A stretch of 64,000 bases of DNA from Ampelomyces quisqualis (lineage: Eukaryota > Ascomycota > Dothideomycetes > Pleosporales > Phaeosphaeriaceae). The notes beneath the pieces were generated by a model, which worked only from the letters and a program-made list of their open reading frames with translations, was not told where the DNA came from and did not search any database. A program made the position numbers and the translations under genes. The stretch is taken from NCBI GenBank assembly GCA_018398575.1, contig JAGTXZ010000024.1, positions 1,798,001 to 1,862,000 on the forward strand. Reading direction: 5' to 3'. Positions 46,445 to 57,931 of this stretch are shown piece after piece. Each line of letters begins with the position of its first letter. Position 1 is the stretch's first letter.

Positions 46445-49400
46445 TCACACAGCACCACCAGCATCCTTCTCACCACTCCTAGCACCGGGATGAGCGCCCT
46501 GGGCCGCCACATTCGCCGCGCCCTCACCCGCCTTGTCTACCGCGCCCTTTGCCTTCGCGCCCTTGTTCGTCTTGTGAAACTTGGCCGTCAAATTCTTGAG
46601 ATTCGCAACGCGGAACAGCCAATACGTAAGCACCGCCACAAAGATGTTGAACAAGATGAATGCAAATATGACGCCAAAGTTGCGCCACCTTTCACTGTAC
46701 GAAATAGATACGGAAGCGAGGAACTGGTCGCTGTTGGACAGCGAGCAGTATTCGCAGGAGGATGTTGCGCCGGGGTTTTGAATCGTGCCGCCTGCGAGAC
46801 GCACGTAGTCTGCGAGGTAGGCGCCGCACGTTTGGCCAGAAGGCGGGTCGAAAACGGAGATTTCTTCGCTGGAACAGACAACTTGCCGACCTGCTACCAT
46901 GGTGGCGACGAGTCCACCAATCCAGTACGTGAAGGGCGAGACGCGGTACATAAAGATCCAGAAGCCGGGAAGTTGGCTTGGAGGCTGTAGAACGCCGTTG
47001 AATAGAATGCTCATGAGAGTGAGGAGGGAGACAAGACCGGCGGCGGTTTCGGCGTTGGGGAGCGCCGCGATGGTCATGCTGGCGAAGGTGGAGGTGTAGA
47101 TGAGCAGTTGGATCATGAAGAGGAGGGCGAGACCTTGGCGCTCGCTGGATTGGTTAGCGCCGACGACGGGGTAGTAGAAGCATGCGAAGGATAGGACGCC
47201 GGCGAAGATGCCGTAGGGGATCTCGACGACGATGTTGGCGGCCATGAAAGCGACCCAGGAGTAAGCCTTGCTCGGACGCTCGCGGGACTCGTACAGAGAG
47301 CGTTGCGTAATGAATAAAGGCTGGATCTGCTGGACCAGTGAGGAGAAGATGGTTGTCATCATGAAGACGGAGAAGATGATGGTTTGCATGCCAGCTTGAG
47401 TCGAGTCTGCCGAGAAGAAGGAGAAACCGATGAATAGCGACGCAATCGCGCACAAGCCGAACTTCGCAAGCACATAGCTAGGCATACGCCAGTATTGCTG
47501 GAAAACACGGTATGTGCATTCCCAGACCTGCGTGGTAATTGGCATGGCATATGCGCCGCCGCCAGTCTCGTTGGCGATGTCGAGATTCTCGCTTTCTTTC
47601 TCCCTGTGTAGAGCGTCGATTTGCTGTTGAACCTCCTTGGCACGTTCACTCGAGTTCCAGACTTCGTTCCAGGATTTCCCTTCGTCGTTCTTACCGGCGT
47701 TGACAATCTCGAGCATGTACTCTGCGGGGTTCTCGTCTTTGCCGCACTTGCGCGCTCCAGAGTTCTCAAAGTAGTGCAGCAGAGTCTGGGAGTCCTTGCC
47801 AATATCGCCAAAGTACACCGTCTTACCTCCTTTGGCGAGGAAAAGAAGTCGGTCGAATTCTTGGAAGAGGATCGCGCTGGGCTGATGGATCGTGCAAAGA
47901 ATGGCTTGTCCGGCAGTGGACAACTTCTTGAGAAACGCGATAATGGACCATGAACTCTGTTTATGTATTAGAAAATATTCGCGGTGTCAGTAGGAAGCAC
48001 TTACTTGGCTGTCAAGACCTGAGGTAGGCTCGTCAAGGAAGAGCAACAGCTTCGGCTTCGCAGCAAGTTCAACACCAATGGTAAGCAGCTTACGCTGTTC
48101 CACATTGAGACCCTCGCCGGGTACACCAACAACAGCATTAGCAAATTCGGCCATGTTCAGCATCTTGATGACCTCCTCAACATAGTCATACTTCTCCTTC
48201 TTACTGACTGACTTGGGTTGACGGAGCATAGCCGAGAATTGGAGGGACTCGCGAACAGTGGCGGTTTCGAGATGCAGATCCCTGTGATTGTTAATACAAA
48301 TATTATGTCATCAAAGTGATATCAAAACTTACTGTTGTTGAACATAACCAGTAGATCGTTGGAACGCAGGGTCGAGAGGCTTTCCGTTGACAAACATGTC
48401 TCCGGTGATGACACCCATAGTCGTTCGTTGCGCAAGCGCATCAAGCAGCGTAGTCTTACCGGCACCAGACACACCCATCAATGCAGTCATCGATCCTGGC
48501 TTAACGAAACCAGACACGTGGTCGAGCAAGCGACGAGGCTCACCCTTGATCTCGATGTCGTAAACCACGTCGCGCCATGTGAATATTCCTTTCTGTTCTT
48601 CGATAGCGCTGACGTCGCCAGCACCAGCCGACTCGTCGGCTTTGGCAGCACTTCTACTGGCTTCCTCGTCGGAAGCCTTCTTCTTGCCGTCCTTTTGCAG
48701 GTAGGCTGGGACGTGACCGCGCTGGAAAACGAGTTGCTCTGCCGTGTCGGAAGTAGACGAGTTGACTTCGACTGCAACGAAGTAGGTGACCATGAAGAAG
48801 ATCAGGAAGGCCCAAAGAATACCAAAGTTTCTCCACACATGGGACCAAGAATACGAGTACGAAAGCTCAATGAATGCGTCACCAGAAACGAAGGTCTGTC
48901 CGGCAACCGCTCCTTGCGTGTTACAGATGAATGAATCGCCATCCAAATTATAGCCCGGGCCCATCGGAATGAACTGGTCGCAGGGGAAATTGACACCATG
49001 GAACTCATTCGCCAGGAGAATCTCGAAAGCGTAGAAGATGGGATTAATCCATCGAATCCAGCCAAACCAGACCACCATCTGCGGAATACGGACGACGAAA
49101 CCAGTGTAGATGACGAGCACGAGCACGAGAACACCTGCTCCTGCCATGGCTTGCGACGCGGTCTTTGTGACGGCAGCTGTTGTTCGGAAGATTGCTGCCA
49201 TGACAAAGGTTGCCATGTAAGTGACTATAAAGAAGAGGAAGAATTGTCCGGCTGTGTATCGCAGTTGTGCGAGGAAGTACAAGACGATATTGAAGACCAC
49301 AGCCTGGACAAACTTGACCGGGATGTCGGCAACAATGCCAGCTATAGCTTCTGTCGCGGGATGGTAGAATGCGTAGGAGTTGTGCTTCTCGACGACTGGT

Positions 49401-51608
49401 CTCTGTGAGTACAAGCCGCTGATTTCGCCGATGGACGTGAGCGCATTAAACAAGATAGCCAAGAACAAGACCGCACCGCGACCTTGGAACGAGGAAGAAC
49501 CGTTAGAGTGTCCGTAGTAGATGGAACCGACGATGAGAGCTATGATGAGATTGAGTCCAGCTTGAGTGGCGGTGGAAGCAACATCACCCCAGATGCGCTG
49601 GTACGCGCGCTTGACGTTGAGCTTGACCTGCATGGGAACACTGACCAGGTAGGGAGACTTTGGCCGGGCGTGCTTTGCTTGTATAAACTTTTTCTGTTCT
49701 CGGAGCTGGTTCAGCGATGCGTGCTCGTTGATGGGATATTCCCTCTCGAAATCTTTGATCTCATCGAGCAGGCTCTTGTACTCGGAGGAGTCACGCCAGT
49801 ACTTCTCGAATTCCTCTGGCGTACGTGGAACCTTGTTCTCCATCCCCTTCTTGGCTTGACGCTCAGAAGCGTTGGTGACAGCGGTCAAGAAGTCGCCAGT
49901 GGTTTGTCTTGGCGGGCAGTACCAGCCTTGCGTCTCGAAATAGCTCTTAGCTTTGTCGGCTGGGCCGAAGTAGATTTGGCGCCCTTCGTATAGGACGGCC
50001 GCTTTGTCGAATTGATCGTATACACTCTGACTGGCCTGGTAGATAGCCACAGCAGCGGCACCCTCAGCCAAATCGGACGCAACTCTGAGAGCCTAACAAC
50101 TAATTAGCCTGATCCTTCAATGAACAAATGCTTGAACGTACCTTTACAAACTTCAGAGCAGTCGCTGAGTCTAACCCACGCGTGGAGTTATCCCACGATG
50201 CAAATGGAGCGCCGGCCAACATCATTTCGGCGACCGAGACACGCTTCCTTTCACCACCAGAAACACCTCGGACAAAGTCATCTCCGACCTTGGTGTTGTA
50301 GGTGTGGCTCAATCCCAGGACAGCCATGACGACACTTGCCATGAATTTAGCAAACTCTACGCGCGACTGGCCCATAGGTCGATTCGAAGGCGTCCTGAGG
50401 GCAGCAGCGTGCTCGAGTGTTTGGCCAACAGTCAGATGTGGAAAGTGTTTATCGACTTCCTGATTGTAAACTGTTTCTCCCTTGAACTCCTTCCTCATCT
50501 TCTGCTGCACAACACCGTTGTAGTGGATGGTGGAGTCGTCGATGTCGAGGCCATGCAACTCGCCGGTCAACGCCTTCAGCAGCGTACTGCATCCGCTACC
50601 AGGTCGTCCGAGCACAACGCATAGCTCGCCAGATCTGATGATGCCGTCGAAGCTGTTGAGAATCTGCTTGCGCTCTGACTTGCCGAAGTACTCGCCGGCG
50701 CGGAAGGGAGCCATGGGGATGTCGCCTACTGTGTTCTGTAGTTGAAGTGCGCTTCCGGAGCCAAAAACGTTCAAATTCTTGTACACGACGGAAAGTCTCT
50801 TCATCTCGATACCTTCGCCTTCGAGGTTGTGCCCTACAGTTCAAATCAGTTTCTCTTGCACAGGTCATTCTCATGAGTATAACTTACGGAACATCTTCAA
50901 AAACCTGGACAGATCGAAAGACTCGCTGGCAGGATCGACAGTCGGGTCACCTGGCTGGGCGATGCTTATTTGTCTGCCCATATTCTGCGACTGAGCCGTG
51001 AAGATGCGCTGCAACTCGCGCCTTCCATCATCGTCGATCTCAGAACGAGTGTGTCTTCGCACAAGGGCTGCACCATGTTGATCAGGGTCCGATGATACTT
51101 GATCTTTAGTCTTTTCACCATTTGAACCATATCGAGTGGATGAGCTGCTCGAGCTAGACGATTCTACCTTCTCCAGAGCTACTACCTCTTCGCGGTCAAG
51201 CGAGCTGCCATTATTATGTAGCTGTTCGGATTGCGCATTGTGCCCTGCGAGAAGTCCAGGGCCACTGACACCTCGGTGCTTGGAGATCTGTTGGGTGGAG
51301 CTTTGTTGTGGAGGGAAAAAGCCGTATAATGAGCGGGTTGCCAATGGCTCTGGGGTTTGTTGGTGGCCGTCGTGCTCGCAGAAGAGTCCTTTTCCCGATC
51401 CATCCACCCTCGATTCATGGCCGTCAGGATAGTACGTCTCTCGGCCTGAAGATGTGCGGAAAATGCCAGTCGAATGGGTATTGCTCGATGTTGTTGCAGT
51501 ATGGGTTTCTTGTCCAGTGGTGCTTGATTGGGTAAATCGACTGGTGGATTCATGGGAGGTTGTGTGCTGCTGAGATGTGCTCTCGTTGTCAGAGTTGGGC
51601 TCAACCAT
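46445..51608 (-). CDS. PDR/ABCG-type full-size ABC transporter
   Basis: Five exons: 51,608-50,888, 50,833-50,142, 50,092-48,333, 48,281-48,005 and 47,956-46,445. All introns are 48-54 bp with GTAAGT or GTACGT donors. The product is 1,653 residues with domain order NBD-TMD-NBD-TMD, typical of fungal pleiotropic drug resistance pumps. NBD1 has the degenerate Walker A GRPGSGCST (about 316) and signature VSGGERKR (about 431). NBD2 has a canonical Walker A GVSGAGKTT (about 1,011), a degenerate signature LNVEQRK and Walker B LLLFLDEPTSGLD. This asymmetry is normal for the family. The Ser/Thr-rich N-terminus of about 240 residues is long. It probably sits in the plasma membrane and exports hydrophobic toxins or metabolites; the substrate is unknown. 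Confidence 0.95.
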
Positions 51609-52532
51609 TGTCGCAACAGTCGCGTGAATGCCAAAAACTCACAACCTCTGCAAACCAAATAATGGGCCAGCCTGTGTTTTACAACATCTATAGGTTTTGC
51701 GAAGTCCAAGGCTTACGTCGTCATACGCATTCGGAACGCGGATCCTGCGGGTGTCCGCGGTTAGCCTGGTGCTGGATACGGACGAAATCGAACTGAAGCT
51801 ATCCGGTATGGATGATAGGGCAATCCCAGGCGTAGTTCGGCGCCATTCGAACGCTTACTGCACCCGTGTCAATCCAGAGTCCAGACCTCAGCCCAAGACG
51901 CGTGGTTTCGTGGGCCAAGGAGACAACAAAAAGTAAATGGCGATGACGAAATGCCCATCCGGAGGGTCCGCACTATCTCCACGTTTGCGTGGCCACGGAC
52001 AAAGAAGTACTACCTAGTTGCATGTAGGTAGTGGAAGAACGTCACCAGCGTACCGAGAACCCAACAACAAAATAAACGTTGGTAAATAACAGGACGAAGA
52101 TTATTGCAGTACGGAGTATAGAGCTTAACAATTTGCTGGAGTGAGACGCTCGATGAAGTGAGATGCAGCCGATCACGGCTGCGGCTCTGTCGTCCCGGCG
52201 CAATGGGAATCCTCAACACACATGGGCTTGAGCCGAGATTTTGCCTTTGGTAGTAGTAAGCTTCTGACTCGTACCAAGTCTGATGTTGCTACTGACTTGT
52301 ACGTCCTAATTTCGCTTCAGAGAGGCTTGACGAGACTTCGAACTGTATGTTCTGGGATGAGATGCTTCAAAAAACATTCGCATGACCATTCAGCACAACG
52401 AGCCGAATAATCTCGCATCAGGGATGCCCTGCTCCCAGCCCCTGACAGGACCACAACGCTCGACATCTTTCACCATGTGCATTTCAGTCGCATCTTCCCT
52501 AGTCTAGACATCCATACATATTAGATAGCAAG
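51609..52532. other. Intergenic DNA upstream of the ABC transporter
   Basis: Promoter region of the transporter and 3' side of the glutamate 5-kinase gene. No gene supported. A tacggagtata word of the TACTCCGTA class occurs at about 52,111. I could not assign drug-response elements with confidence. Confidence 0.5.
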
Positions 52533-54263
52533 TCAATGGCCTTCTCCATCCCAGCCATTCCTCCGCTCCCCCGCCATCCTGTAATCCGGCGTCGTGGGCC
52601 TACTCCTCTCCCTACCCGTGAAGGCAATATTTTCTCGCAGCGCCACGTACTCGCTGTCCGCATACCCCAGGGCCTCTCGAATCTGCGTGGAATGCAAGCC
52701 CATGATGCGCCGGATTTCTGTGGCGGAGTAATTGACTACGGCGCGGCCGATTTCAAAGGGCGGGGGGTTGTGTTGCTCGTATAGTGGAGGGTGGGAGGGG
52801 GACAGGATTTGCGAGGAGGTTGTGGTGTGTTCAAGGCTCGGCCGGTGAGATGACGAGGAGTGCGTGTGGGGAAGAGGGTGGCGCAGAGGGATGGGGGCAT
52901 GAACGGAATGAGAAGATGCGGCTGCGGTGGAGGCGTGATGTGATGTTGGTGTTGATTTTGGAGACGCGCGAGATAGCCGTTTGACCACGACTATGCGGAC
53001 GGCTTCTTGTTGGGCGAAATGGCCATCTACGTCTACAATGCCGACAGGGAGAAGGCCGGCTTTGTCGTTGAGGGCATTCCAGGCGCCTTGGTCGATGTAG
53101 AGTGTTCCGTGTGGTGCAAGACCGTGCAGGATCCAGAAGTATCGATCGCGGATTGGGTGTGCGATGGGCAGGAAGCGGGTGTGTAGTGGGACTGCCTCGA
53201 GGTCTGCGTGCGGTGAAGGAGTTCTGGCGAGTTGATGGTTCTCTTGTAATGAGCCTGTCCATGCGGAGAGGTCGTGGGTTGCGTCATGTAGATTCACCGC
53301 GGCCTGTGCTAGAGAGGTGCCTCCATTCTCTTCAAGGTTGCTGGCAGAGTTGCGACTGGACATGCCCGTCTTCCGCTCTTGCTCGGCATGCTTGATGATG
53401 GCGCTGATGTTGCCCGTCTTCCGCTCTTGCTCGGCATGCTTGATGATGGCGCTGATGTTGCCCGGCTTATCGCTCTTGGTGATGACCGTCGTCACGCCCG
53501 CACTTGTGGCCAGTCTTGCGGCAACAATCTTGGTGCTCATCCCACCTGTTCCCAACGAACTCCCTGCCGAGCTCACGTCTGCCGCCAGCTCTGCGATATC
53601 CTCGACAACGTGAATAGCCTTGGCATCGGGATTCGAACGAGGGTTCTTGTCGTACAAGCAATCGACGTCCGTCATGAGGAAAAGGTAGTCGGCCTGCACC
53701 ATGCCGGCCGTGATGGCGCTGAGCGTGTCGTTGTCGCCAAACTTGATTTCCGTAACCGCCAAGGTGTCGTTCTCGTTCACAATGGGAATGACGCCCATGC
53801 TCAGCAGCTCAATGAAGGTGTTCTGTGCATTCTGGTATTGCGTCCGGTCCGCCATGTCGTTCCTCGTAAGCAGCACCTGTGCGATCGGCTGCTGCACGTG
53901 CCCGAACAACTGGTCCCACAGCGACATCAAGCGACATTGTCCGATGGCGGCGAGCGCTTGTACCTGCGGGAGGTGTTTGGGTCTTCGGGGCAGGTTCATG
54001 CGGCGGAGGCCTACGCCGATGGCGCCCGAGGACACGATGACCACGCGGTGGCCGTCGGCGTGCAGTCTACACGCTGTCTCGACGATGAGGGAGAGGATCG
54101 AAAGGAGCGGCTGGTGCGTCTTCTCGTCGACTATGGACGAGGTTCCTGCGGGTGTGGGTGAGTTGTTCTCGTTCGTTCAGCGTTGGGCGTGTACGTTGGC
54201 ATAGTTACCGAGTTTGATGACGACGGTGAGCTGCCCTGGCAGCTTGCGCATGTGGACAGCCAT
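52533..54263 (-). CDS. Glutamate 5-kinase
   Basis: Exon 1 is 54,263-54,209 and exon 2 is 54,145-52,533, with a 63-bp intron (GTAACT...CAG). The product is 555 residues. It catalyses ATP-dependent phosphorylation of glutamate, the first step of proline synthesis, in the cytosol. It has an amino-acid-kinase domain (VVIKLGTSS, VSSGAIGVGL, VNENDTL, FGDNDTLSA, TDVDCLYDKNP, GGMSTKIVAA). A C-terminal PUA domain starts at about residue 340. Two oddities: residues 247-262 are repeated exactly as 263-278 because of a 48-bp tandem duplication, and the PUA domain is interrupted by about 80 residues rich in Ser, His and Pro. The reading frame is intact, so the gene is probably active. Divergent from the Atp23 gene across 255 bp. 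Confidence 0.95.
53363..53458. repeat. 48-bp exact tandem duplication in glutamate 5-kinase
   Basis: The 48-bp unit starting tgcccgtcttccgctc occurs at 53,363-53,410 and again at 53,411-53,458 without a difference that I can see. The first bases of a third unit follow. It keeps the frame and adds 16 residues (GNISAIIKHAEQERKT) between kinase and PUA domains. Confidence 0.95.
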
Positions 54264-54379
54264 GGTGGTCCTCTTGCAATACAGAGCACAGCAATGCCAG
54301 CTGAAATCCCGAGCTCGCCCTCTCCGCCGCATGTCCAACTCCGATTGGCTCCCGCAATCCGGCATTTTGCGCCCTGTTT

Positions 54380-54500
54380 AGTACACCTACCGAGAGTACA
54401 CCCTACCTGCCCGTCCCCACGAAAAGAGAGTACACCTACCGAAGAGAGTACACCTAGAGAGTACACCTACCGAAGATAGTACACCCTACCCGTCCCCACA
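54380..54500. repeat. Short tandem repeats in a divergent promoter
   Basis: Six copies of agtacacc in a row of variants of gagagtacacctaccgaa. The block cgtccccac occurs at both sides. The array lies in the 255-bp gap between the glutamate 5-kinase and Atp23 starts and ends about 20 bases before the Atp23 ATG. Copy number could affect expression of either gene; this is inference. Confidence 0.8.
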
Positions 54501-54518
54501 AAGACTAGGCCGAGCACC

Positions 54519-55247
54519 ATGTCCAGCCCAGAGACAGCCCCCGACGGCGCCTCCCTCGCCGCCATGTCCACCCCCCCACCCCCCAAAAAGCTCGACCCAA
54601 TCTACTACACCTGGTCGTCGACCTTCTCCATCATGCTCGGCCGCATGACGGGCCGCCGCGACCTGCCGCTGGAGCAAAACTACTTTTCCGAAATGGACGC
54701 GCTCAAAGCCGACACCATCTGCGCGCGCTGCGAGACCAACCGCGCCTACCTGCTGCAATACTCGCCGATCGTAACCTTCCTGCAAGACGAAGTGCGCAAG
54801 CTAGGCGGGCATCTGCACGACGGGAACATTCTGTGTCGCATGTGCACCAACGAGCAGAGCGGCGGGTTCAGCCTCGACCACGGCATTCTGCTGTGCGCGA
54901 ACAAGTTCAGGAATAGAGGCCATCAGGAAGACACCATGGCGCATGAAATGGTCCATGCGTGGGACCATTTGAAATTCAACGTCGACAAGGAGAATCTGCG
55001 GCACCAGGCCTGTCTCGAGATTCGCGCGAGTACCCTGAGCGGCGAGTGTCGCTTCAGCAGAGAGTTCTTCACCAAGAACCAGTGGCGCATAACGGAGCAG
55101 TTGCAGCATTGTGTCAGGCGGCGCGCGACGCTGAGCATCATGGCAAGGCCGGGCGTCAAGGACGAGAAGATGGCAGGCGAGATTGTGAATCAGGTCTGGG
55201 AGGGGTGTTTCCGGGACACGAGGCCATTTGATGAAATATATCGCTGA
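54519..55247 (+). CDS. ATP23: Mitochondrial inner membrane protease Atp23
   Basis: Single exon, 242 residues. It contains the metalloprotease motif HEMVH at residues 142-146 with the family context MAHEMVHAWD. Conserved cysteines occur in CARCE and CRMCTN, where twin-Cys pairs are oxidised in the intermembrane space. Known family role: processing of the mitochondrially encoded Atp6 precursor and chaperoning of F1Fo assembly. Length is normal. The N-terminus is Pro/Ser-rich with a possible second start at residue 16 (MSTPPPP). The final WEGCFRDTRPFDEIYR matches the conserved family end. Tail-to-tail with the Aurora kinase gene. Confidence 0.95.
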   Translation: MSSPETAPDGASLAAMSTPPPPKKLDPIYYTWSSTFSIMLGRMTGRRDLPLEQNYFSEMDALKADTICARCETNRAYLLQYSPIVTFLQDEVRKLGGHLHDGNILCRMCTNEQSGGFSLDHGILLCANKFRNRGHQEDTMAHEMVHAWDHLKFNVDKENLRHQACLEIRASTLSGECRFSREFFTKNQWRITEQLQHCVRRRATLSIMARPGVKDEKMAGEIVNQVWEGCFRDTRPFDEIYR

Positions 55248-55574
55248 ATCCGGTCGAGGAAGGGACGTGCACAATCAGACATGCATATACGACAAGGGCA
55301 TACGGAAGCATAGCGACGGCGTTGGGTACATCGAGTCTCACACTCTTCACTCTGCGCATAGAGATCGGGGAAGCATCAACTTGAAATAATTGCATTATTC
55401 CACGATGGAACCAGGTCGTATACCATGTGCAAACAACGCCGCGGAATATGTATGCCCGCTCTGAAACTCCAAACATGGCAATGCCGTGACTGACTGTCAA
55501 CCAAACGCCTCTCGCCTTCGTATACCTCACACATTGCATAGATCGTGCATCCAACGCCATCGTTCAAACCATGC
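55248..55574. other. Short gap between convergent genes
   Basis: 327 bp separating the stop of Atp23 from the stop of the Aurora kinase gene. It must hold both 3' ends. No additional gene or repeat seen. Confidence 0.6.
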
Positions 55575-56868
55575 TCAGTACGTCTCATCCTCGGAGCTTG
55601 TTCGGCTGCCGATTTGAACGCGGCTGCCTTTGCAGTGCTTGACGATCCAAGGGTGTCGCTCAACATCCTCGAGGGCAATTCGTTTGTCTGGGTCGAGAAC
55701 CAACAACTATGGCCGTTAGCAACTACGTTTACATCGAGTGTAGACTGCGAAACTTACCCTCTTGATCAGATCCTTTGCTTCTGAACTGACGAAGCTAGGC
55801 ACTGTGTATTCTCCTCGCGCAATCTTTCTTTGCGTCATCACCTGAGTGTCCTCGAAAGGCGCCTCGCCCACAAGGAACTCGTACGTCAACACGCCCAAAC
55901 TCCACAGGTCGACCTTTTCGCTGTAGAAGTTGTCCTTGCCGCCGCCCCGCAACATCTCCGGTGGCAGGTAGTCGAGAGTCCCGCACATGGTAGTGCGGCG
56001 GTTGTTAGGTGCGTGAACAGACCAGCCAAAGTCGCTGATTTTGATTTCGCCGTGAACACCAACCAGAATGTTCTCAGGCTTGATGTCTCGGTGCATTACG
56101 TGCTTCTTATGCAGGTACTTGAGCGCCGCAGCCATTTGCGCAATGTATTGTGCAGCCTTGCACTCATGGAAGCGTTGTTCTTTGCGGAGATGCTTGTACA
56201 GCTCTCCCTGGCCGGCGAATTCTAGAATCAAGAAGACGCGCTTTGGATCGTGGAAGTGTCCGAAAAGTCGAAGAATGTTGGGATGCGCCAAGTGCGACTG
56301 AATCTCAATCTCTCGTCGCACCTGCTTCTCGACCTTGCCCTGCTGGATCTCTGACTTGTGGAGTACCTTTAGCGCGCAGACGAAGCCGGACGACTTCTCC
56401 TTGGCGAGATAAACGCGACCGAACTTGCCCTTTCCGAGGGGTTTCCCAATGTCGAACATGCCTAGGTGCCATGCCTTTGGTGTGGCAGGGTTGACGTAGA
56501 GAGCTGACTCGGTGAGTGTGCGGCGATGGGAGGGGTTGACTTCGGACGGCCGAGTGCTAGACGAAGTGATGGTGACCTTGGAGATGTTGGCGGCGTTCTT
56601 GCTGGCGTTCTGGGTTGCGAGCTTCTGCAACGGTATTTGATGGGGCAGCTTCATGCGGTTCGCAGCTGAGTGGGAAGACGACAGGCTGGATAACGATGCG
56701 GCGTTTGCGAGAGATGCCTTTGCCGCATTAGTCATCCATTGGTCGACGAGATGGCACACGGCGTACCTTTGTCTTGTGGTACGAGGTTGTAGAAGAAGAT
56801 ATCTGCTCGTCGTTCTCGTCGGTGACGGTGATGCGCTCGAAAGCGGCTTCAAGATGGGCCACCTCCAT
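55575..56868 (-). CDS. Aurora-family mitotic kinase
   Basis: Three exons: 56,868-56,767, 56,717-55,758 and 55,706-55,575. The introns are 49 bp (GTACGC...AAG, with an actaat branch site) and 51 bp (GTAAGT...TAG). The product is 397 residues. The N-terminus is a variable, Ser/Ala-rich region. The kinase domain has GKGKFGRVYLA (about 129), ALK with catalytic Lys 151, HRDIKPEN (243-250), DFGW (263) and the activation loop RRTTMCGTLDYLPPEM with the phospho-Thr near 276-277. DFGWSVHAP and the loop are diagnostic of the Aurora/Ipl1 family. Role: chromosome segregation in the chromosomal passenger complex. The first exon is inferred from frame and splice signals and is less certain than the rest. 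Confidence 0.92.
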
Positions 56869-57121
56869 GATGCCAGAATGCGGCGTCGAGTAACGACTGA
56901 AGACGACGACGAGGTACGAGACAGCCACTGATAGCCGATATCGAAGGTGATCGGGGTCCTGCGTCTGACCAGAGGAAGGGATGTGGAAGACGGCTCGGCC
57001 CAGCGTCAAGGGCAAACAAGCGCGGTTGCCAGGGGAGACGACATCGGCGTTGCCTGTCGCCGATTCCAACCCCACAGCTGTCTCTGGCGCCTGCGAGCTC
57101 CCCCACCGCGAATCGAACGTC

Positions 57122-57931
57122 ATGGCTGCGCTCCAGGGTGCCCCCGCCGACACGGTCGCCCCCGGCCACGCCGACACGTCCATCACCAAAGGCAACTTCA
57201 CCATCACCACGCGCAAGCTGCCCATCCTCAAGGCCGGGCCAATCGACGCCATGACCAAGAAGCTCGGCATCACGCCGCCGGAAATGATCTTCGGCGACAA
57301 CCTCACGCGCATCGAGCATGCGCAAAGCGGGTGGTTCATCGAGTTCAACGCATTCGACGCGCTGGACCGGGTCGACAAAACCGGCCAGAACATGTTCAAG
57401 GTCTCGTACTCGAAAGAGTGGCAGCAGAACAGACAGAAGCAGTTTGAGGACATCAAGGAAGTCGTCAAGCCCTTCGACTGGTCGTACAGCACAGACTACA
57501 AAGGCTCCACGCCAGACACACCAGCCTTGCAACCCTCGCAAAGCCCCATACCCCTCGAACTGCTCAAGCGCCCCGACCCCATTCACTTCTTTGACGAGGT
57601 CATGCTGTACGAAGACGAGCTTGCAGACAATGGCATCGCGATGCTGTCATGCAAGATCCGAGTCATGCCGGCGCGACTACTCCTGCTGGTCCGCTTCTTC
57701 ATGCGATTAGACCATGTGGTTTTCAGGATACGCGACACACGCCTCTACGTCGAATTCGGATCAGACGACGTCATACGCGAATACACCGCACGAGAAGCGC
57801 CCTACGAAGAGGTGCGCAAGAAACTCGCTGGGAGGAAGGAAGACGTGCTCGCCATCATGCGCGACCCGAACAAGCTCTCGGAACACATTCCCGTCGTGGA
57901 GAAGAGTCTCGAGGGATTGCAGTTGCGATGA
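57122..57931 (+). CDS. TIP41-like protein (PP2A/TOR regulator)
   Basis: Single exon, 269 residues from the ATG of MAALQGAPADT. The frame is open upstream to an ATG at 56,981, but the shorter start fits family length and leaves 253 bp to the divergent Aurora gene. Conserved blocks include FTITTRKLPILKAGPID, PEMIFGDN, IEFNAFDALDRV, DWSYSTDYKG, the VMLYEDELADNG motif, and the C-terminal RLDHVVFRIRDTR. The family (yeast Tip41, human TIPRL) binds PP2A-type phosphatase subunits or their Tap42 partner and acts in TOR signalling. No unusual feature. Confidence 0.93.
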   Translation: MAALQGAPADTVAPGHADTSITKGNFTITTRKLPILKAGPIDAMTKKLGITPPEMIFGDNLTRIEHAQSGWFIEFNAFDALDRVDKTGQNMFKVSYSKEWQQNRQKQFEDIKEVVKPFDWSYSTDYKGSTPDTPALQPSQSPIPLELLKRPDPIHFFDEVMLYEDELADNGIAMLSCKIRVMPARLLLLVRFFMRLDHVVFRIRDTRLYVEFGSDDVIREYTAREAPYEEVRKKLAGRKEDVLAIMRDPNKLSEHIPVVEKSLEGLQLR

